Assembly (NCBI RefSeq): GCF_029892515.1
Contig: NZ_JARXVF010000003.1
Location: 186,001 to 250,000, forward strand
Direction: 5' to 3'
From: Pseudaminobacter soli (ex Li et al. 2025)
GTDB taxonomy: Bacteria; Pseudomonadota; Alphaproteobacteria; Rhizobiales; Rhizobiaceae
Length of the DNA: 64,000 bases
Positions 1 through 11,876 of the stretch are shown in pieces (positions within the stretch are counted from its first letter, which is position 1; every line of letters begins with the position of its first letter). The notes beneath the pieces are model-generated. The model was given only the letters and a program-made list of their open reading frames with translations, was not told where the DNA came from and did not search any database. A program made the translations under genes and the position numbers.

Positions 1-731
1 ATCGTTCGCACCTGTCGGTCGAACGGATGGTCGCCACGCCTTACGCTGCCGGCCTCGCGGCGCTGGTCGACGACGAACTCGAAATGGGCGCCGCCTGCAT
101 CGATATGGGTGGCGGCACGACGACGATTTCCGTGTTTGCCGACGGCAAGTTCGTCCATGCCGATGCCATTCCGGTCGGCGGCAACCACGTCACCATGGAT
201 TTGGCCAAGGGCCTTTCGACCCGGCTGGAAGATGCCGAGCGACTCAAGGTGATGCACGGCTCGGCTCTGCCGGGCAGCTTCGACGATCGCGACCTGGTCA
301 CCATCCAGCCGATCGGCGCCGACGAAACGGACGTTCCGCTCCAGGTGCCCCGCTCGGTGATGACGCGGATCATCCGTGCCCGCATCGAGGAGACGCTCGA
401 GATCCTGCGCGATCGCCTGAACAAGTCGGGCTACGGCGCGGCTGTCGGCAAGCGAGTCGTGCTGACGGGCGGCGCAAGCCAGCTTGCCGGTTTGCCGGAA
501 GCGGCGCGGCGCATTCTGGGGCGCAATGTACGTATCGGCCGTCCGCTGGGTGTGGCGGGCTTGCCGGAAGCAGCCAAGGGACCCGCTTTTGCGGCGGCGG
601 TCGGTCTGCTGATTTATCCGCAAGTCGCAAGCTTCGAGATAAGTCCGGCGAATAGTATCGCTGGGATTCGCATGACCGGAACGGGCGGGAGACTGCATCG
701 CATGAGTCAGTGGTTGAGAGACAGTTTCTAA
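1..731 (+). CDS. ftsA: Cell division protein FtsA (3' part)
   Basis: Actin-like ATPase that anchors the FtsZ ring to the inner membrane and recruits later divisome proteins. The reading frame is open from base 3, so the 5' end lies outside the window; about 242 residues remain. Visible are the phosphate-binding motif IDMGGGTTTISVF, the adenosine-site motif VLTGGASQLAGLPE, and a C-terminal basic amphipathic tail (MSQWLRDSF) of the kind that serves as the FtsA membrane anchor. It lies 76 bp upstream of ftsZ, the standard dcw-cluster arrangement. Confidence 0.95.
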   Translation, partial: RSHLSVERMVATPYAAGLAALVDDELEMGAACIDMGGGTTTISVFADGKFVHADAIPVGGNHVTMDLAKGLSTRLEDAERLKVMHGSALPGSFDDRDLVTIQPIGADETDVPLQVPRSVMTRIIRARIEETLEILRDRLNKSGYGAAVGKRVVLTGGASQLAGLPEAARRILGRNVRIGRPLGVAGLPEAAKGPAFAAAVGLLIYPQVASFEISPANSIAGIRMTGTGGRLHRMSQWLRDSF

Positions 732-807
732 AATTTGACGGGGGCAACCCCATGGATATTGGCGGCCGCAGCGGCGCAGCGGTGGGAAAGGCAAAAGGAC
801 GAGGACT

Positions 808-2508
808 ATGACGATCAATCTGCAGAAGCCGGACATCACCGAGCTCAAGCCCCGCATCACCGTGTTCGGTGTCGGTGGCGGTGGCGGCAATGCCGTCAAC
901 AACATGATCACCGCAGGTCTTCGCGGCGTCGAATTCGTCGTGGCGAACACCGATGCGCAGGCGCTTGCCATGACCAAGGCCAGCCGCCTGATCCAGCTCG
1001 GTGCGCACATCACCGAGGGTCTGGGCGCCGGCTCGCAGCCCGAGGTCGGTCGCGCCGCCGCCGAGGAGTGCATCGACGAGATTATGGATCATCTGTCGAA
1101 CACCCACATGTGCTTCGTCACCGCCGGCATGGGCGGCGGCACGGGCACGGGTGCCGCTCCCGTTGTCGCCCGCGCCGCCCGCGAAAAGGGCATCCTCACG
1201 GTTGGCGTCGTCACCAAGCCGTTCCACTTCGAAGGCCAGCGCCGCATGAAGACGGCTGACCTGGGCATCGAAGAGCTGCAGAAGTGCGTCGACACCCTGA
1301 TCGTCATCCCGAACCAGAATCTCTTCCGCCTTGCCAACGACAAGACCACCTTCGCTGACGCCTTCGCGATGGCCGACCAGGTGCTCTACTCGGGCGTCGC
1401 CTGCATCACCGACCTGATGGTCAAGGAAGGCCTGATCAACCTCGACTTCGCCGACGTCCGCTCGGTCATGCGCGAGATGGGCAAGGCCATGATGGGCACG
1501 GGCGAAGCTTCGGGCGAGGGCCGCGCCATGGCTGCCGCCGAAGCCGCGATCGCCAACCCGCTGCTCGACGAGACCTCGATGAAGGGCGCCAAGGGCCTGC
1601 TGATCTCCATCACCGGCGGTCGCGACCTGACCCTGTTCGAAGTCGACGAAGCGGCTACCCGCATTCGCGAGGAAGTCGATCCGGATGCGAACATCATCCT
1701 GGGCGCGACCTTCGATGAGGAACTGGAGGGCGTCATCCGCGTGTCGGTTGTTGCCACCGGCATCGACAAGGCGTCGGCCGACATTTCCACCACGCCGATC
1801 GCCATCCGCGCGCCCGTGAAGCCGGCTGCCCGTCCTGCCGGCATCCCGGAAGCCCGTCCGGCCGCCATGGCTCCGGTTCAGGAAGCTCCGCGCATGGAAG
1901 CGCGCGCTGCCGATCCGATTGCCGATGCGATCCGCATGGCCGAGGCAAGTGCTGCGGCTCCTGCCATGGCCGCGCCGCGTCCGGCTCCGGTCGCCGAAGA
2001 CTTCCGCCCGCAGAGCAAGCTTTTCCAGGCTCAGCCCCAGCAGATGCAGCCGCATCCGGTCATGCAGCAGCCGCAGCATCAGCCGGTGATGGCTCCGATG
2101 CCCGCACCCGCTCCGCGTGAGATGCCGCAGCCTGTTGCCAGCGCGCCGCGCATGCCGCGCGTCGAGGACTTCCCGCCGATGGTTCAGGCCGAGGTAGAAG
2201 CCAAGGCCCGTCCGGCTGCCCAGCAGCACCATGAGGAGCGTGGTCCGATGGGTCTGCTCAAGCGCCTGACCAATGGTCTGACCCGTCGTGAGGAAGAGCC
2301 CGCCCGTCTGCAGCCGGCTCAGCCGCGCGAGCCGAAGCTGCGTCAGCAGGCGCCGGAACTGCGCCGTGCAGCCAGCCAGGACCCGTCGCTCTACGCGCCG
2401 CGCCGCGGCCAGCTCGACGATCACGGCCGCCTGGCGCCTCAGGCCCGTGCTCAGCACGAGGACGATCAGCTGGAAATCCCGGCGTTCCTGCGCCGCCAGG
2501 CAAACTGA
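808..2508 (+). CDS. ftsZ: Cell division protein FtsZ
   Basis: Tubulin-like GTPase that polymerises into the cytokinetic ring. At 566 residues it is far longer than enterobacterial FtsZ (about 383), as is usual for the main FtsZ of Rhizobiales. The GTP-binding G-box GGGTGTG is at residues 109-115 and the T7 catalytic loop NLDFAD at 211-216. The globular part ends near residue 320. It is followed by a long Ala/Pro/Gln/Met-rich linker and the conserved C-terminal peptide ([12 protein letters not shown]) that binds FtsA and other partners. The start at 808 follows the purine-rich AAGGACGAGG. It is closed by a strong terminator. Confidence 0.98.
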   Translation: MTINLQKPDITELKPRITVFGVGGGGGNAVNNMITAGLRGVEFVVANTDAQALAMTKASRLIQLGAHITEGLGAGSQPEVGRAAAEECIDEIMDHLSNTHMCFVTAGMGGGTGTGAAPVVARAAREKGILTVGVVTKPFHFEGQRRMKTADLGIEELQKCVDTLIVIPNQNLFRLANDKTTFADAFAMADQVLYSGVACITDLMVKEGLINLDFADVRSVMREMGKAMMGTGEASGEGRAMAAAEAAIANPLLDETSMKGAKGLLISITGGRDLTLFEVDEAATRIREEVDPDANIILGATFDEELEGVIRVSVVATGIDKASADISTTPIAIRAPVKPAARPAGIPEARPAAMAPVQEAPRMEARAADPIADAIRMAEASAAAPAMAAPRPAPVAEDFRPQSKLFQAQPQQMQPHPVMQQPQHQPVMAPMPAPAPREMPQPVASAPRMPRVEDFPPMVQAEVEAKARPAAQQHHEERGPMGLLKRLTNGLTRREEEPARLQPAQPREPKLRQQAPELRRAASQDPSLYAPRRGQLDDHGRLAPQARAQHEDDQLEIPAFLRRQAN

Positions 2509-2533
2509 TCCGTTAACGAGATGTAACGAACCC

Positions 2534-2570
2534 AAACAGGCGAGCATTCCGATGCTCGCCTGTTTGTTTT
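2534..2570 (+). terminator. Rho-independent terminator after ftsZ
   Basis: Perfect 14-bp inverted repeat (2534-2547 with 2552-2565, loop TCCG) followed by a T-rich run, 25 bp after the ftsZ stop. It separates ftsAZ from lpxC, which has its own candidate promoter. Confidence 0.88.
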
Positions 2571-2648
2571 TGAAAGTTCAATAAAAACAGCAGGTTGGAT
2601 AGCAGGTGCAATATTGCGCCGGCGTTACACAGAGTAAGAATCCGTGAT

Positions 2649-2677
2649 TTGGACTCTCCTGTCTGGGCTACTATTTT
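2649..2677 (+). promoter_or_regulatory. Candidate sigma-70-type promoter for lpxC
   Basis: TTGGAC (2649-2654) and TATTTT (2672-2677) with a 17-bp spacer, downstream of the ftsZ terminator and about 108 bp before the chosen lpxC start. This is a match by eye only. Confidence 0.4.
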
Positions 2678-2785
2678 CCGGCCATCGTGAGGTCGGCGGT
2701 CCAGAATCGGTGGGGACGGATTCTTAGCCGGCAATGACAGCAGATGCCGCGCCCGGAGGGGTGGCGGACATGGGCTAACGGGCAC

Positions 2786-3730
2786 ATGGGGATTCACTTG
2801 TACGACTACCAGACGACGCTGAAGTCGCGCGTAACGCTCTCGGGCGTTGGTGTCCATAGCGGCAAACCGGTTTCCCTGACTTTCCTCCCCGCAGATGCCG
2901 ACACTGGCATCGTTTTTCATTTGATGGGCGCGGGCGGTCGCGAACTGCGCGCCCTGGCATCCGAAGTCGGTTCCACTGATCTGTGCACGCTTCTCGGCGA
3001 TCCGGCCGGCGCGCATATCGGTACGATCGAGCACGTCATGGGTGCATTGATCGGAACGGGCGTCGACAACGTGGTCATCGAAGTGGACGGCAATGAAGTG
3101 CCGATTCTCGATGGCAGCGCCATCCAGTTCGTCGAAGCCATCGAGCAGGCAGGCATCGAGACGCTTGGCGCCAAGCGCCGCTATATCCGCGTCCTCAAGC
3201 CCGTGCGCGTCGAATCAGGCGCATCCTGGGCGGAGTTCCGCCCCCATGGCGGCACCCGTTTCGAGGTCGAGATCGATTTCGCGAGCGCGGCGATCGGGCG
3301 TCAGTCCCTGGCCGTCGACCTTACTTCGGAAACGTTCCGCAACGAGATCGCGCGTGCGCGCACCTTCGGCTTCATGAAGGATGTGGAGCCGCTCTGGGCC
3401 GCTGGCTATGCGCTTGGTTCCTCGCTCGAGAATTCCGTGGTGATCGGCGATGACGGACGCGTCATCAACATGGAAGGCCTGCGATACCCCAACGAATTCG
3501 TGCGTCACAAGATGCTGGATGCCATGGGCGATCTCGCACTTGCCGGCGCCCGCTTCATCGGTTGCTTCCGCTCCTATCGCGGCGGCCATCGTCTCAATGC
3601 GACGGCGCTGCGGCGCCTGCTGACGGATCAAACGGCCTTCGAAATCGTCGAGGCGACTCGCCGCGAGCGTGGCCGGTCGGCGGAGATGATTGCCGTCAAC
3701 GCGCCGGTCTACGCGCCCTGGGTGCTCTGA
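2786..3730 (+). CDS. lpxC: UDP-3-O-acyl-N-acetylglucosamine deacetylase LpxC
   Basis: Zinc deacetylase that catalyses the committed step of lipid A synthesis in the cytoplasm. Family signatures are GVGVHSGKPV near residue 20, the zinc-ligand motif EHVMGAL (His83), the substrate loop SLENSVVIG, and RHKMLDAMGDLAL with the later GGHRLN, which supply the remaining zinc ligands and catalytic His. The frame is open upstream to 2744, but starting at 2786 (MGIHLYDYQTTL) gives 314 residues and the usual LpxC N-terminus. The gene's position after ftsZ is conserved in proteobacteria. Confidence 0.96.
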   Translation: MGIHLYDYQTTLKSRVTLSGVGVHSGKPVSLTFLPADADTGIVFHLMGAGGRELRALASEVGSTDLCTLLGDPAGAHIGTIEHVMGALIGTGVDNVVIEVDGNEVPILDGSAIQFVEAIEQAGIETLGAKRRYIRVLKPVRVESGASWAEFRPHGGTRFEVEIDFASAAIGRQSLAVDLTSETFRNEIARARTFGFMKDVEPLWAAGYALGSSLENSVVIGDDGRVINMEGLRYPNEFVRHKMLDAMGDLALAGARFIGCFRSYRGGHRLNATALRRLLTDQTAFEIVEATRRERGRSAEMIAVNAPVYAPWVL

Positions 3731-3926
3731 AGCGACCTGAGGTGTGGCGCGAATGCGTCACCAGGACGTCTTCGCGATGCGCTTCGGAGGTTGAATGCGA
3801 CCTAGCCGTGGACATGCCACAAAAATGCACGAATAGCGGGCGATAGCGTTGCCGTTCGGGGGCAGTTGTGATCTATGACTGCGCGGGCCATTGAGTATAA
3901 TTACGCCGAGAGGGCAGAATCTGATC

Positions 3927-4793
3927 ATGGTTTTTGAGCGAGCTGCACAGTCGACCAGGTCGGCGCGCACTGCCTTTTTGGCGCTTTCGGTGCTTTCTGC
4001 CCCAATTTTCCTTTCGGCCTGCACGTCTTCCGGGAAGGATCTCGACCTGTCCACCTATGTGGAGCAGACCGAGCCTGCGGATGTGCTTTACAACCAGGCC
4101 CTGGCAAACATGAATTCCGGCCGCCTGAAGGAGGCCAGCGCCAAGTTCGACGCCATCGATCGCCAGCATCCCTATTCGGAATTTGCGCGCAAGGCGCTGG
4201 TGATGGGCGCCTTCGCCAACTACCGGCAGGGCAACTATGACGACTCAATCAATTCGGCCAAGCGCTACCTGGCGCTCTATCCGTCGACGCCCGATGCGGC
4301 CTATGCGCAGTACATCGTCGGCCTTTGCTATTTCCGCCAGATTCGCGATGTGACGCAGGACCAGAAGGAATCGCGCCGCGCCATCGAGGCGATGCAGGAA
4401 GTGGTCACCCGCTGGCCCGATTCCGAATATGTCGACGACGCCAAGACGAAGATCCGCATGGCGCGCGACCAGCTCGCCGGCAAGGAAATGCAGGTCGGCC
4501 GCTACTATCTCGAGCGGCGCGAATACATCGCCGCCGTCAAGCGCTTCCGCTACGTGGTCGAGAACTATTCCAACACGCGCCACATCGAGGAGGCGCTCGC
4601 TCGCCTGACCGAGTCGTACTACGCGATGGGCCTCACCTCCGAGGCGCAGACCGCGGCCGCCGTGCTGGGGCAGAATTACCCCGATAGCCAGTGGTACAAG
4701 GACTCCTACAAGCTTCTGCAGTCCGGCGGGTTGGAGCCGCGTGAGAACGCGGGCTCCTGGATATCCAAGGCCGGAAAGTTAATAACCGGCTAA
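3927..4793 (+). CDS. bamD: Outer membrane assembly lipoprotein BamD (ComL)
   Basis: Lipoprotein of the BAM complex that inserts beta-barrel proteins in the outer membrane. From the ATG at 3927 the 288-residue product has a basic N-terminus, a hydrophobic core and the lipobox LSAC with lipidated Cys32. The rest is made of TPR-like helical repeats ([20 protein letters not shown]; later [18 protein letters not shown]), as in YfiO/BamD. An upstream in-frame start at 3891 would bury the signal peptide, so 3927 is preferred. recN follows after 15 bp, suggesting cotranscription. Confidence 0.94.
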   Translation: MVFERAAQSTRSARTAFLALSVLSAPIFLSACTSSGKDLDLSTYVEQTEPADVLYNQALANMNSGRLKEASAKFDAIDRQHPYSEFARKALVMGAFANYRQGNYDDSINSAKRYLALYPSTPDAAYAQYIVGLCYFRQIRDVTQDQKESRRAIEAMQEVVTRWPDSEYVDDAKTKIRMARDQLAGKEMQVGRYYLERREYIAAVKRFRYVVENYSNTRHIEEALARLTESYYAMGLTSEAQTAAAVLGQNYPDSQWYKDSYKLLQSGGLEPRENAGSWISKAGKLITG

Positions 4794-4808
4794 CCGAAGC
4801 GGGCGTCG

Positions 4809-6488
4809 ATGCTATCGAGGCTGTCGATCCGCGATATCGTTCTCATCGAGAAGCTGGACATCGATTTTGCGTCCGGCCTCTCGGTGCTTACCGGTGAGAC
4901 CGGTGCGGGCAAGTCCATTCTGCTTGATTCACTTTCGCTTGCGCTGGGCGCGCGAGGCGACGCCTCGCTTGTGCGCCATGGTGCGACGCAAGGGCAGGTG
5001 ACGGCCGTCTTCGACGTGCCGCGCAACCATCCGGCCCGCCAGATCCTCACGGACAATGCGCTCGACGACGATGGCGACATCATCCTGAGGCGCGTCCAGA
5101 CGGCTGACGGACGCACGCGCGTCTTCGTCAACGACCAGCCCTCCAGCGTCACGCTGATGCGTGACATCGGCCGTGCCCTGGTCGAAATCCATGGCCAGCA
5201 TGACGACCGCGCTTTGGTCGATGCCGGCGCTCATCGCGATGTGCTCGATTCCTTCGGCGCCCATCTCGGCGAGGTACGGGCCTGCGCGGAAGCCTGGCGA
5301 CGCTGGCGCGATAGCGAACAGGAATTGTCGCGCCACCGGGCGCGCGTCGAGGCCGCCGCCCGTGAAGCCGACTACCTGCGCGCCGCCGTGGCTGAGCTTT
5401 CGCAGCTCGATCCGCAGCCGGGCGAGGAGGCGGAACTGGCCGAGGTGCGCACCGCAATGATGCGCGCCGAAAAGATCGCTAGCGAGATCCAGGATGCGCA
5501 GGACGTGCTTTCCGGGCCCAACTCGCCCTTGCCGCAGCTTTCCAGCCTGCTGAGACGCCTGCAGCGCAAGGCGGCCGAGGTGCCGGGCCTGCTCGACGAT
5601 GTGGTGACCTCGCTCGACGAGGCGATGCTGTCGCTCGATGCCGCGCAGTCGGGCGTCGATGTGGCGCTGCGCGCTACCGAATACGATCCGAAGCGGCTGG
5701 AAAAGGCCGAGGAGCGGCTGTTCGCGCTGCGCGCGGCCTCGCGGAAGCACAATGTACAGGTCGACGACCTCGCGCGTCTGCGTGACACGATGGCTGCCGA
5801 CCTCACCGATCTCGACGCGGGTGAAGAACGGTTGCAGGTGCTGGTCAAGCAGGCGGCCGCGACGCGCGATGCCTATGACAGCGTTGCGGCGCATCTTTCG
5901 GAGCTGCGCAAGGCGACCGCCGTCAGCCTGCGCAATGCGGTGATGGCCGAACTGCCGGCCCTCAAGCTCGAGCGGGCCGAGTTCATCGTCGAGATGGGCA
6001 CCGAGCCGGACAACCGGCAGCAAGAGGGCATCGACCTCATCGAATTCTGGGTGCGCACCAACCCAGGCACGAAGCCCGGCCCGATGATGAAGATCGCCTC
6101 GGGCGGCGAGCTTTCGCGCTTCCTGCTCGCGCTCAAGGTTGCGCTGGCCGATAAGGGCTCCGCGCCGACGCTCGTGTTCGACGAGATCGACACCGGCGTG
6201 GGCGGAGCTGTGGCCGACGCCATCGGCCAGAGGCTGTCGCGCCTTTCCAACAAGGTGCAGGTACTGTCGGTGACGCATGCGCCGCAGGTGGCAGCGCGCG
6301 CGAGCACGCATTTCCTCATCGCCAAATCCGGCGGGACCGAGCAGGTTTCGACCAGCATCCGCGAGATGGATCGCACCTCGCGCCAGGAAGAAATCGCCCG
6401 CATGCTGGCCGGCGCGACCATCACCGAGGAAGCACGCGCGGCGGCCGAGCGCCTGTTGCGCGAGAATGCAGAGGCCGTCGTCTCCTGA
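4809..6488 (+). CDS. recN: DNA repair protein RecN
   Basis: SMC-like ATPase acting early in double-strand break repair. The Walker A motif GETGAGKS is at residues 29-36. The centre is rich in charged helices (coiled coil), and the C-terminal lobe has the ABC signature SGGELSRFLLALK, Walker B LVFDEID and the switch HAPQVAARA. The length of 559 residues is normal. It directly follows bamD. Confidence 0.96.
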   Translation: MLSRLSIRDIVLIEKLDIDFASGLSVLTGETGAGKSILLDSLSLALGARGDASLVRHGATQGQVTAVFDVPRNHPARQILTDNALDDDGDIILRRVQTADGRTRVFVNDQPSSVTLMRDIGRALVEIHGQHDDRALVDAGAHRDVLDSFGAHLGEVRACAEAWRRWRDSEQELSRHRARVEAAAREADYLRAAVAELSQLDPQPGEEAELAEVRTAMMRAEKIASEIQDAQDVLSGPNSPLPQLSSLLRRLQRKAAEVPGLLDDVVTSLDEAMLSLDAAQSGVDVALRATEYDPKRLEKAEERLFALRAASRKHNVQVDDLARLRDTMAADLTDLDAGEERLQVLVKQAAATRDAYDSVAAHLSELRKATAVSLRNAVMAELPALKLERAEFIVEMGTEPDNRQQEGIDLIEFWVRTNPGTKPGPMMKIASGGELSRFLLALKVALADKGSAPTLVFDEIDTGVGGAVADAIGQRLSRLSNKVQVLSVTHAPQVAARASTHFLIAKSGGTEQVSTSIREMDRTSRQEEIARMLAGATITEEARAAAERLLRENAEAVVS

Positions 6489-6584
6489 TCGCGTACTGGG
6501 CGCGACTTGTCAGGACGCTTTCGGGTTCCAATCTCTTTTCGCCGAATGCCTGCTGCCCTGACATTGCATGTTGGGGTAGTGTAG

Positions 6585-8768
<2,184 letters not shown>

Positions 8769-8864
8769 GCCCGGTTCAGTTTCACTGATGTTTGGCTCAA
8801 CCATTTTCATATGACAGATCTACCCCGGCTACATAGATAAGGGGCTTCTCGAGGAATGGCCCCT

Positions 8865-9617
8865 ATGTCGATAGAAACAGTTACGCGAAGGCCCGGATCT
8901 AGCGCGTTCTGGCGCGGTGCCCGGCTCAGCCTGCCCGTGATCATCGCGTCCGGCCCTTTTTCGATGCTTTTCGGGGCGATTGCGGTCGATAACGGCTTTT
9001 CGGTTTTCGACGCGTTTTTCATGAGTGCCACCGTCTATGGCGGCGCGAGCCAGATGGTGGGCATCGAACTGTTCGGCCACCAGGTAGCGCCGTGGCTGAT
9101 CGTACTGTCGATCTTCGCGGTGAATTTCCGCCACGTGCTCTATTCGGCCGCGGTTGGCCGTCATCTCGCCCATTGGCCGTTGCTGCAGCAGGCGGCGGCC
9201 TATTTCCTGCTCACTGATCCGCAATATGCGCTGACCGAAAGCGCGGGGCAGAAGGGCAAGGTGTCCTTCACCTGGTATATGGGCGCTGCGCTGAGCGTCT
9301 ATGTGTCGTGGGTTATCCTGACGGCGGTCGGGGCGCTATTCGGCAAGCTCATTCCCGATACCAAGGCGCTTGGGATCGACTTCCTGCTGCCGATCTATTT
9401 CCTCGGCCTGGTGATGGATTTCCGCAAGCGTCCGCTCTGGCTGCCCATCGTGGCCGTCAGCGCGGTGGCCTCCATCCTCGCCTACAAGTTCGTCGGCTCG
9501 CCCTGGCATGTTTCGCTGGGCGCTTTGGCGGGCGTCGCGCTCGCCGTCATCCTGCCGCCGCACCATAGCGGCGTCGTTCCGATCGAAGACGAAACGGAGA
9601 TCGAGAAGCTGCCATGA
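8865..9617 (+). CDS. azlC: AzlC family branched-chain amino acid exporter, large subunit
   Basis: Large inner-membrane subunit of the AzlCD (YgaZH-type) exporter for branched-chain amino acids, with several hydrophobic segments and the family motif NFRHVLYSAA. GAGGA at 8851-8855 directly abuts an upstream ATG (8856), so the ATG at 8865, nine bases on, is preferred (250 residues). It overlaps azlD by 4 bp. Confidence 0.88.
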   Translation: MSIETVTRRPGSSAFWRGARLSLPVIIASGPFSMLFGAIAVDNGFSVFDAFFMSATVYGGASQMVGIELFGHQVAPWLIVLSIFAVNFRHVLYSAAVGRHLAHWPLLQQAAAYFLLTDPQYALTESAGQKGKVSFTWYMGAALSVYVSWVILTAVGALFGKLIPDTKALGIDFLLPIYFLGLVMDFRKRPLWLPIVAVSAVASILAYKFVGSPWHVSLGALAGVALAVILPPHHSGVVPIEDETEIEKLP

Positions 9618-9910
9618 GCACCACGTTCTGGATCACCATCGCCGCGGCGATCGCCACCTATCTCACCCGCGTCGGCGGGCACCTGGTGATTTCCCGTTTC
9701 GAACGCATTCATCCGCGCGTGGAAGCGGGACTAAACGCCGTGCCGGCTGCGGTGCTGACCACGCTGGTCGCGCCTGCCGTGCTCAGCGCGGGACCGGCGG
9801 AATGGGCTGCGCTGGTCGTCGCCGCGCTTGTTGCCTTGCGCGGCGGGCTGCTTTCCATGTTCCTGGCCGGGGCGGCGGTGCTCATCGTCGCCCGGCAGTT
9901 CATCGCCTGA
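9614..9910 (+). CDS. azlD: AzlD family branched-chain amino acid exporter, small subunit
   Basis: Protein of 98 residues with three to four hydrophobic segments and the AzlD pattern of an N-terminal TYLTRVGGH-like stretch followed by an Ala-rich helix (EAGLNAVPAAVLTTLVAPAV). The start codon lies in an ATGA overlap with the azlC stop, indicating translational coupling. It converges on the aminopeptidase gene with only 10 bp between stops. Confidence 0.88.
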   Translation: MSTTFWITIAAAIATYLTRVGGHLVISRFERIHPRVEAGLNAVPAAVLTTLVAPAVLSAGPAEWAALVVAALVALRGGLLSMFLAGAAVLIVARQFIA

Positions 9911-9920
9911 GTAAGCCGCT

Positions 9921-11750
9921 TTAACCGATCGGCGCGGTGGCGTTTTCCAGCCAGCTGAGCGTTTCGCCGTCGACCATCGGGCCGATCTCCGACAGCACCC
10001 GCTCGTGATAGGCGTTGAGCCATTCGAGCTCTACGGGCGAAAGCAGGTCGGCATCCACCAGCCGCCGGTCGATAGGCGCTAGCGTCAGCGTTTCGAAGCC
10101 ATGCACGGGCAGGTCGCCGCCCTCGATGGATTCGGCGGGCGTGACGAGGATCAGGTTCTCGATCCGGATGCCGTAGTGGCCTTCCTTGTAGTAGCCGGGC
10201 TCGTTGGACAGGATCATGCCTTCCCGCAGCTTCTCGATGCCGGTCTTGGCGATGCGCTGGGGGCCTTCATGTACTGCCAAGTAAGAGCCGACGCCGTGGC
10301 CGGTGCCATGGGCGAAATCCAGTCCGCGCTGCCACAGCGCGATGCGCGCGAAAGCGTCGATGTCGCAGCCGCGCGTGCCGACCGGGAAATGCAGCATGGA
10401 AATCGAGATCATTCCCTTGAGGACGAGCGTGAAGCGCTCGCGCATCTCGTCGCTCGGCCGGCCGACGGCGACGGTGCGGGTGATGTCGGTGGTGCCGTCC
10501 TGATATTGCGCGCCGGAATCGAGCAGGAACAGCTCGCCCTCGCGCAGCGGCCGGTTGGTGGCGCGCGAGACGCGGTAGTGCATGATGGCGCCGTTGGGGC
10601 CTGCACCCGAGATCGTGTCGAAGGAGACATCGCGCAGCGGCATCTGCGTCTCTTCGCCGACGAGCCGGCGGCATTCTTCGAGCTGGGTCACCACCTTGAT
10701 CTCGTCGAGCGTGCCCGGCTTCTGGGCGTCGAGCCAGCACAGCAGCTTGGCCACGGCCGCGCCGTCGCGGCGATGGGCGGCGCGTGAACCCTGGATTTCG
10801 GCCTGGTTCTTCATGGCGCGGGGCAGGCGGGCCGGATCAGGCTCCAGCACGACCGTACCGCCATTCTCCTCGACCAGCGCGCGCAGCCTGTCGGCGGCGA
10901 GTGCAGGGTCGAGCGCGATGCGTCCGCCGACGCGGGCAAGCTCGATCAGGTCGGTTTCAAGCGCCGAGGGATCGCGAAGATCGGCCAACTGCGTCAGATA
11001 GGCCTCGACCTTGCGGTTGAGCTTGCGCTTGTCGATGAACAGCAGATGCCGGCCATTGGCCGACAGGATCGCAAAGCCGAGCGCCAACGGCGTGTGTGGC
11101 ACGTCGGCGCCGCGAATGTTGAACGCCCAGGCGATCGACGACGGATCGGTCAGCACGCAATGCGACGCGCCTTCCTTGGTGATGGCGGCGGCAAGGCGAG
11201 AGAGCTTGTCCTTGGCGAGCTCGCCTGCAAAGGCGATGGGGTGGATTTCGACCACTGCCGCCGGTGGGGCAGGCTGGTCGGTCCAGATCTCGTCGATTGG
11301 GTTGTCCGCGAGCGGTATCAGCGTTGCGCCGCTCTTGTCGGCCGCCTTCTTCAGCGCGTTCACTTCGCTGATCGTGTGCAGCCACGGGTCGAAACCGATG
11401 CGGGCACCCTTGCCGAGGTTTTCACGGATCCAGGCGGGCGGCGGATTGTCGATCAGGCTTTCGATGCTGAAGATGCGCAGGTCCACCTGCTCGCGCACCT
11501 GCAACTGGTAGCGTCCGTCGACGAAGACGAAGGCGCGGTCCATCAGAATGAGCGCGACGCCGGCCGACCCGCTGAAACCGGTTAGCCAGCGCAGGCGCTC
11601 GGAGCCGGGGGCGACATACTCGCCCTGGTGCTCGTCGGAACGTGGAACCAGGAAGCCGTCGAGTTCGCGCGCGGCGAGCCATTCGCGCAGTTTTGCGACG
11701 CGCTCCGCGGCGGTGGTCGGATCGCTTGCCGAATCGAATGTCTGGAACAT
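9921..11750 (-). CDS. M24 family Xaa-Pro aminopeptidase P
   Basis: Dinuclear-metal peptidase removing an N-terminal residue before proline; cytoplasmic. The 609-residue, three-domain length matches aminopeptidase P. Metal ligands are visible in LLDSGAQYQDGTTDITRT (two Asp), GTGHGVGSYLAVHEGP (His) and SNEPGYYKEGHYGIRIENL (two Glu). The frame extends to 11789, but the ATG at 11750 (MFQTFDSASD) has GGAAGG about ten bases upstream and fits the family start. Confidence 0.92.
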   Translation of the reverse strand: MFQTFDSASDPTTAAERVAKLREWLAARELDGFLVPRSDEHQGEYVAPGSERLRWLTGFSGSAGVALILMDRAFVFVDGRYQLQVREQVDLRIFSIESLIDNPPPAWIRENLGKGARIGFDPWLHTISEVNALKKAADKSGATLIPLADNPIDEIWTDQPAPPAAVVEIHPIAFAGELAKDKLSRLAAAITKEGASHCVLTDPSSIAWAFNIRGADVPHTPLALGFAILSANGRHLLFIDKRKLNRKVEAYLTQLADLRDPSALETDLIELARVGGRIALDPALAADRLRALVEENGGTVVLEPDPARLPRAMKNQAEIQGSRAAHRRDGAAVAKLLCWLDAQKPGTLDEIKVVTQLEECRRLVGEETQMPLRDVSFDTISGAGPNGAIMHYRVSRATNRPLREGELFLLDSGAQYQDGTTDITRTVAVGRPSDEMRERFTLVLKGMISISMLHFPVGTRGCDIDAFARIALWQRGLDFAHGTGHGVGSYLAVHEGPQRIAKTGIEKLREGMILSNEPGYYKEGHYGIRIENLILVTPAESIEGGDLPVHGFETLTLAPIDRRLVDADLLSPVELEWLNAYHERVLSEIGPMVDGETLSWLENATAPIG

Positions 11751-11793
11751 GGAGACGTGCCTTCCGGTTACGGGTGCTTCGGTCGGCAAACTA

Positions 11794-11843
11794 GAGCATC
11801 GGTCCGGAAAGTGGAATCCGCTTTCGCGGCCAATCCGATGCTC
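11794..11843. repeat. Rhizobial-type intergenic palindromic element
   Basis: Nested inverted repeat between the aminopeptidase and prmA genes: outer arms GAGCATCGG (11794-11802) and CCGATGCTC (11835-11843), inner arms GAAAGTGG and CCGCTTTC with one G-T pair. Its form resembles the dispersed palindromes of Mesorhizobium-like genomes that start with GAGCATG and contain TCCGGAAAA. No second copy was noticed here. Confidence 0.5.
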
Positions 11844-11876
11844 CAGCCATGCGGCTCGCAGCCGCTATTTGCCGCC

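Noticed and set aside
370-2547. Long minus-strand open frame (725 codons) across ftsA and ftsZ
   Set aside because: It mirrors the codon pattern of two certain plus-strand genes, has Arg/His/Gly-biased low-quality composition and no family motifs; high G+C favours such shadow frames.
4929-6311. 460-codon minus-strand frame inside recN
   Set aside because: It lies wholly opposite recN, with no ribosome binding site and no motif.
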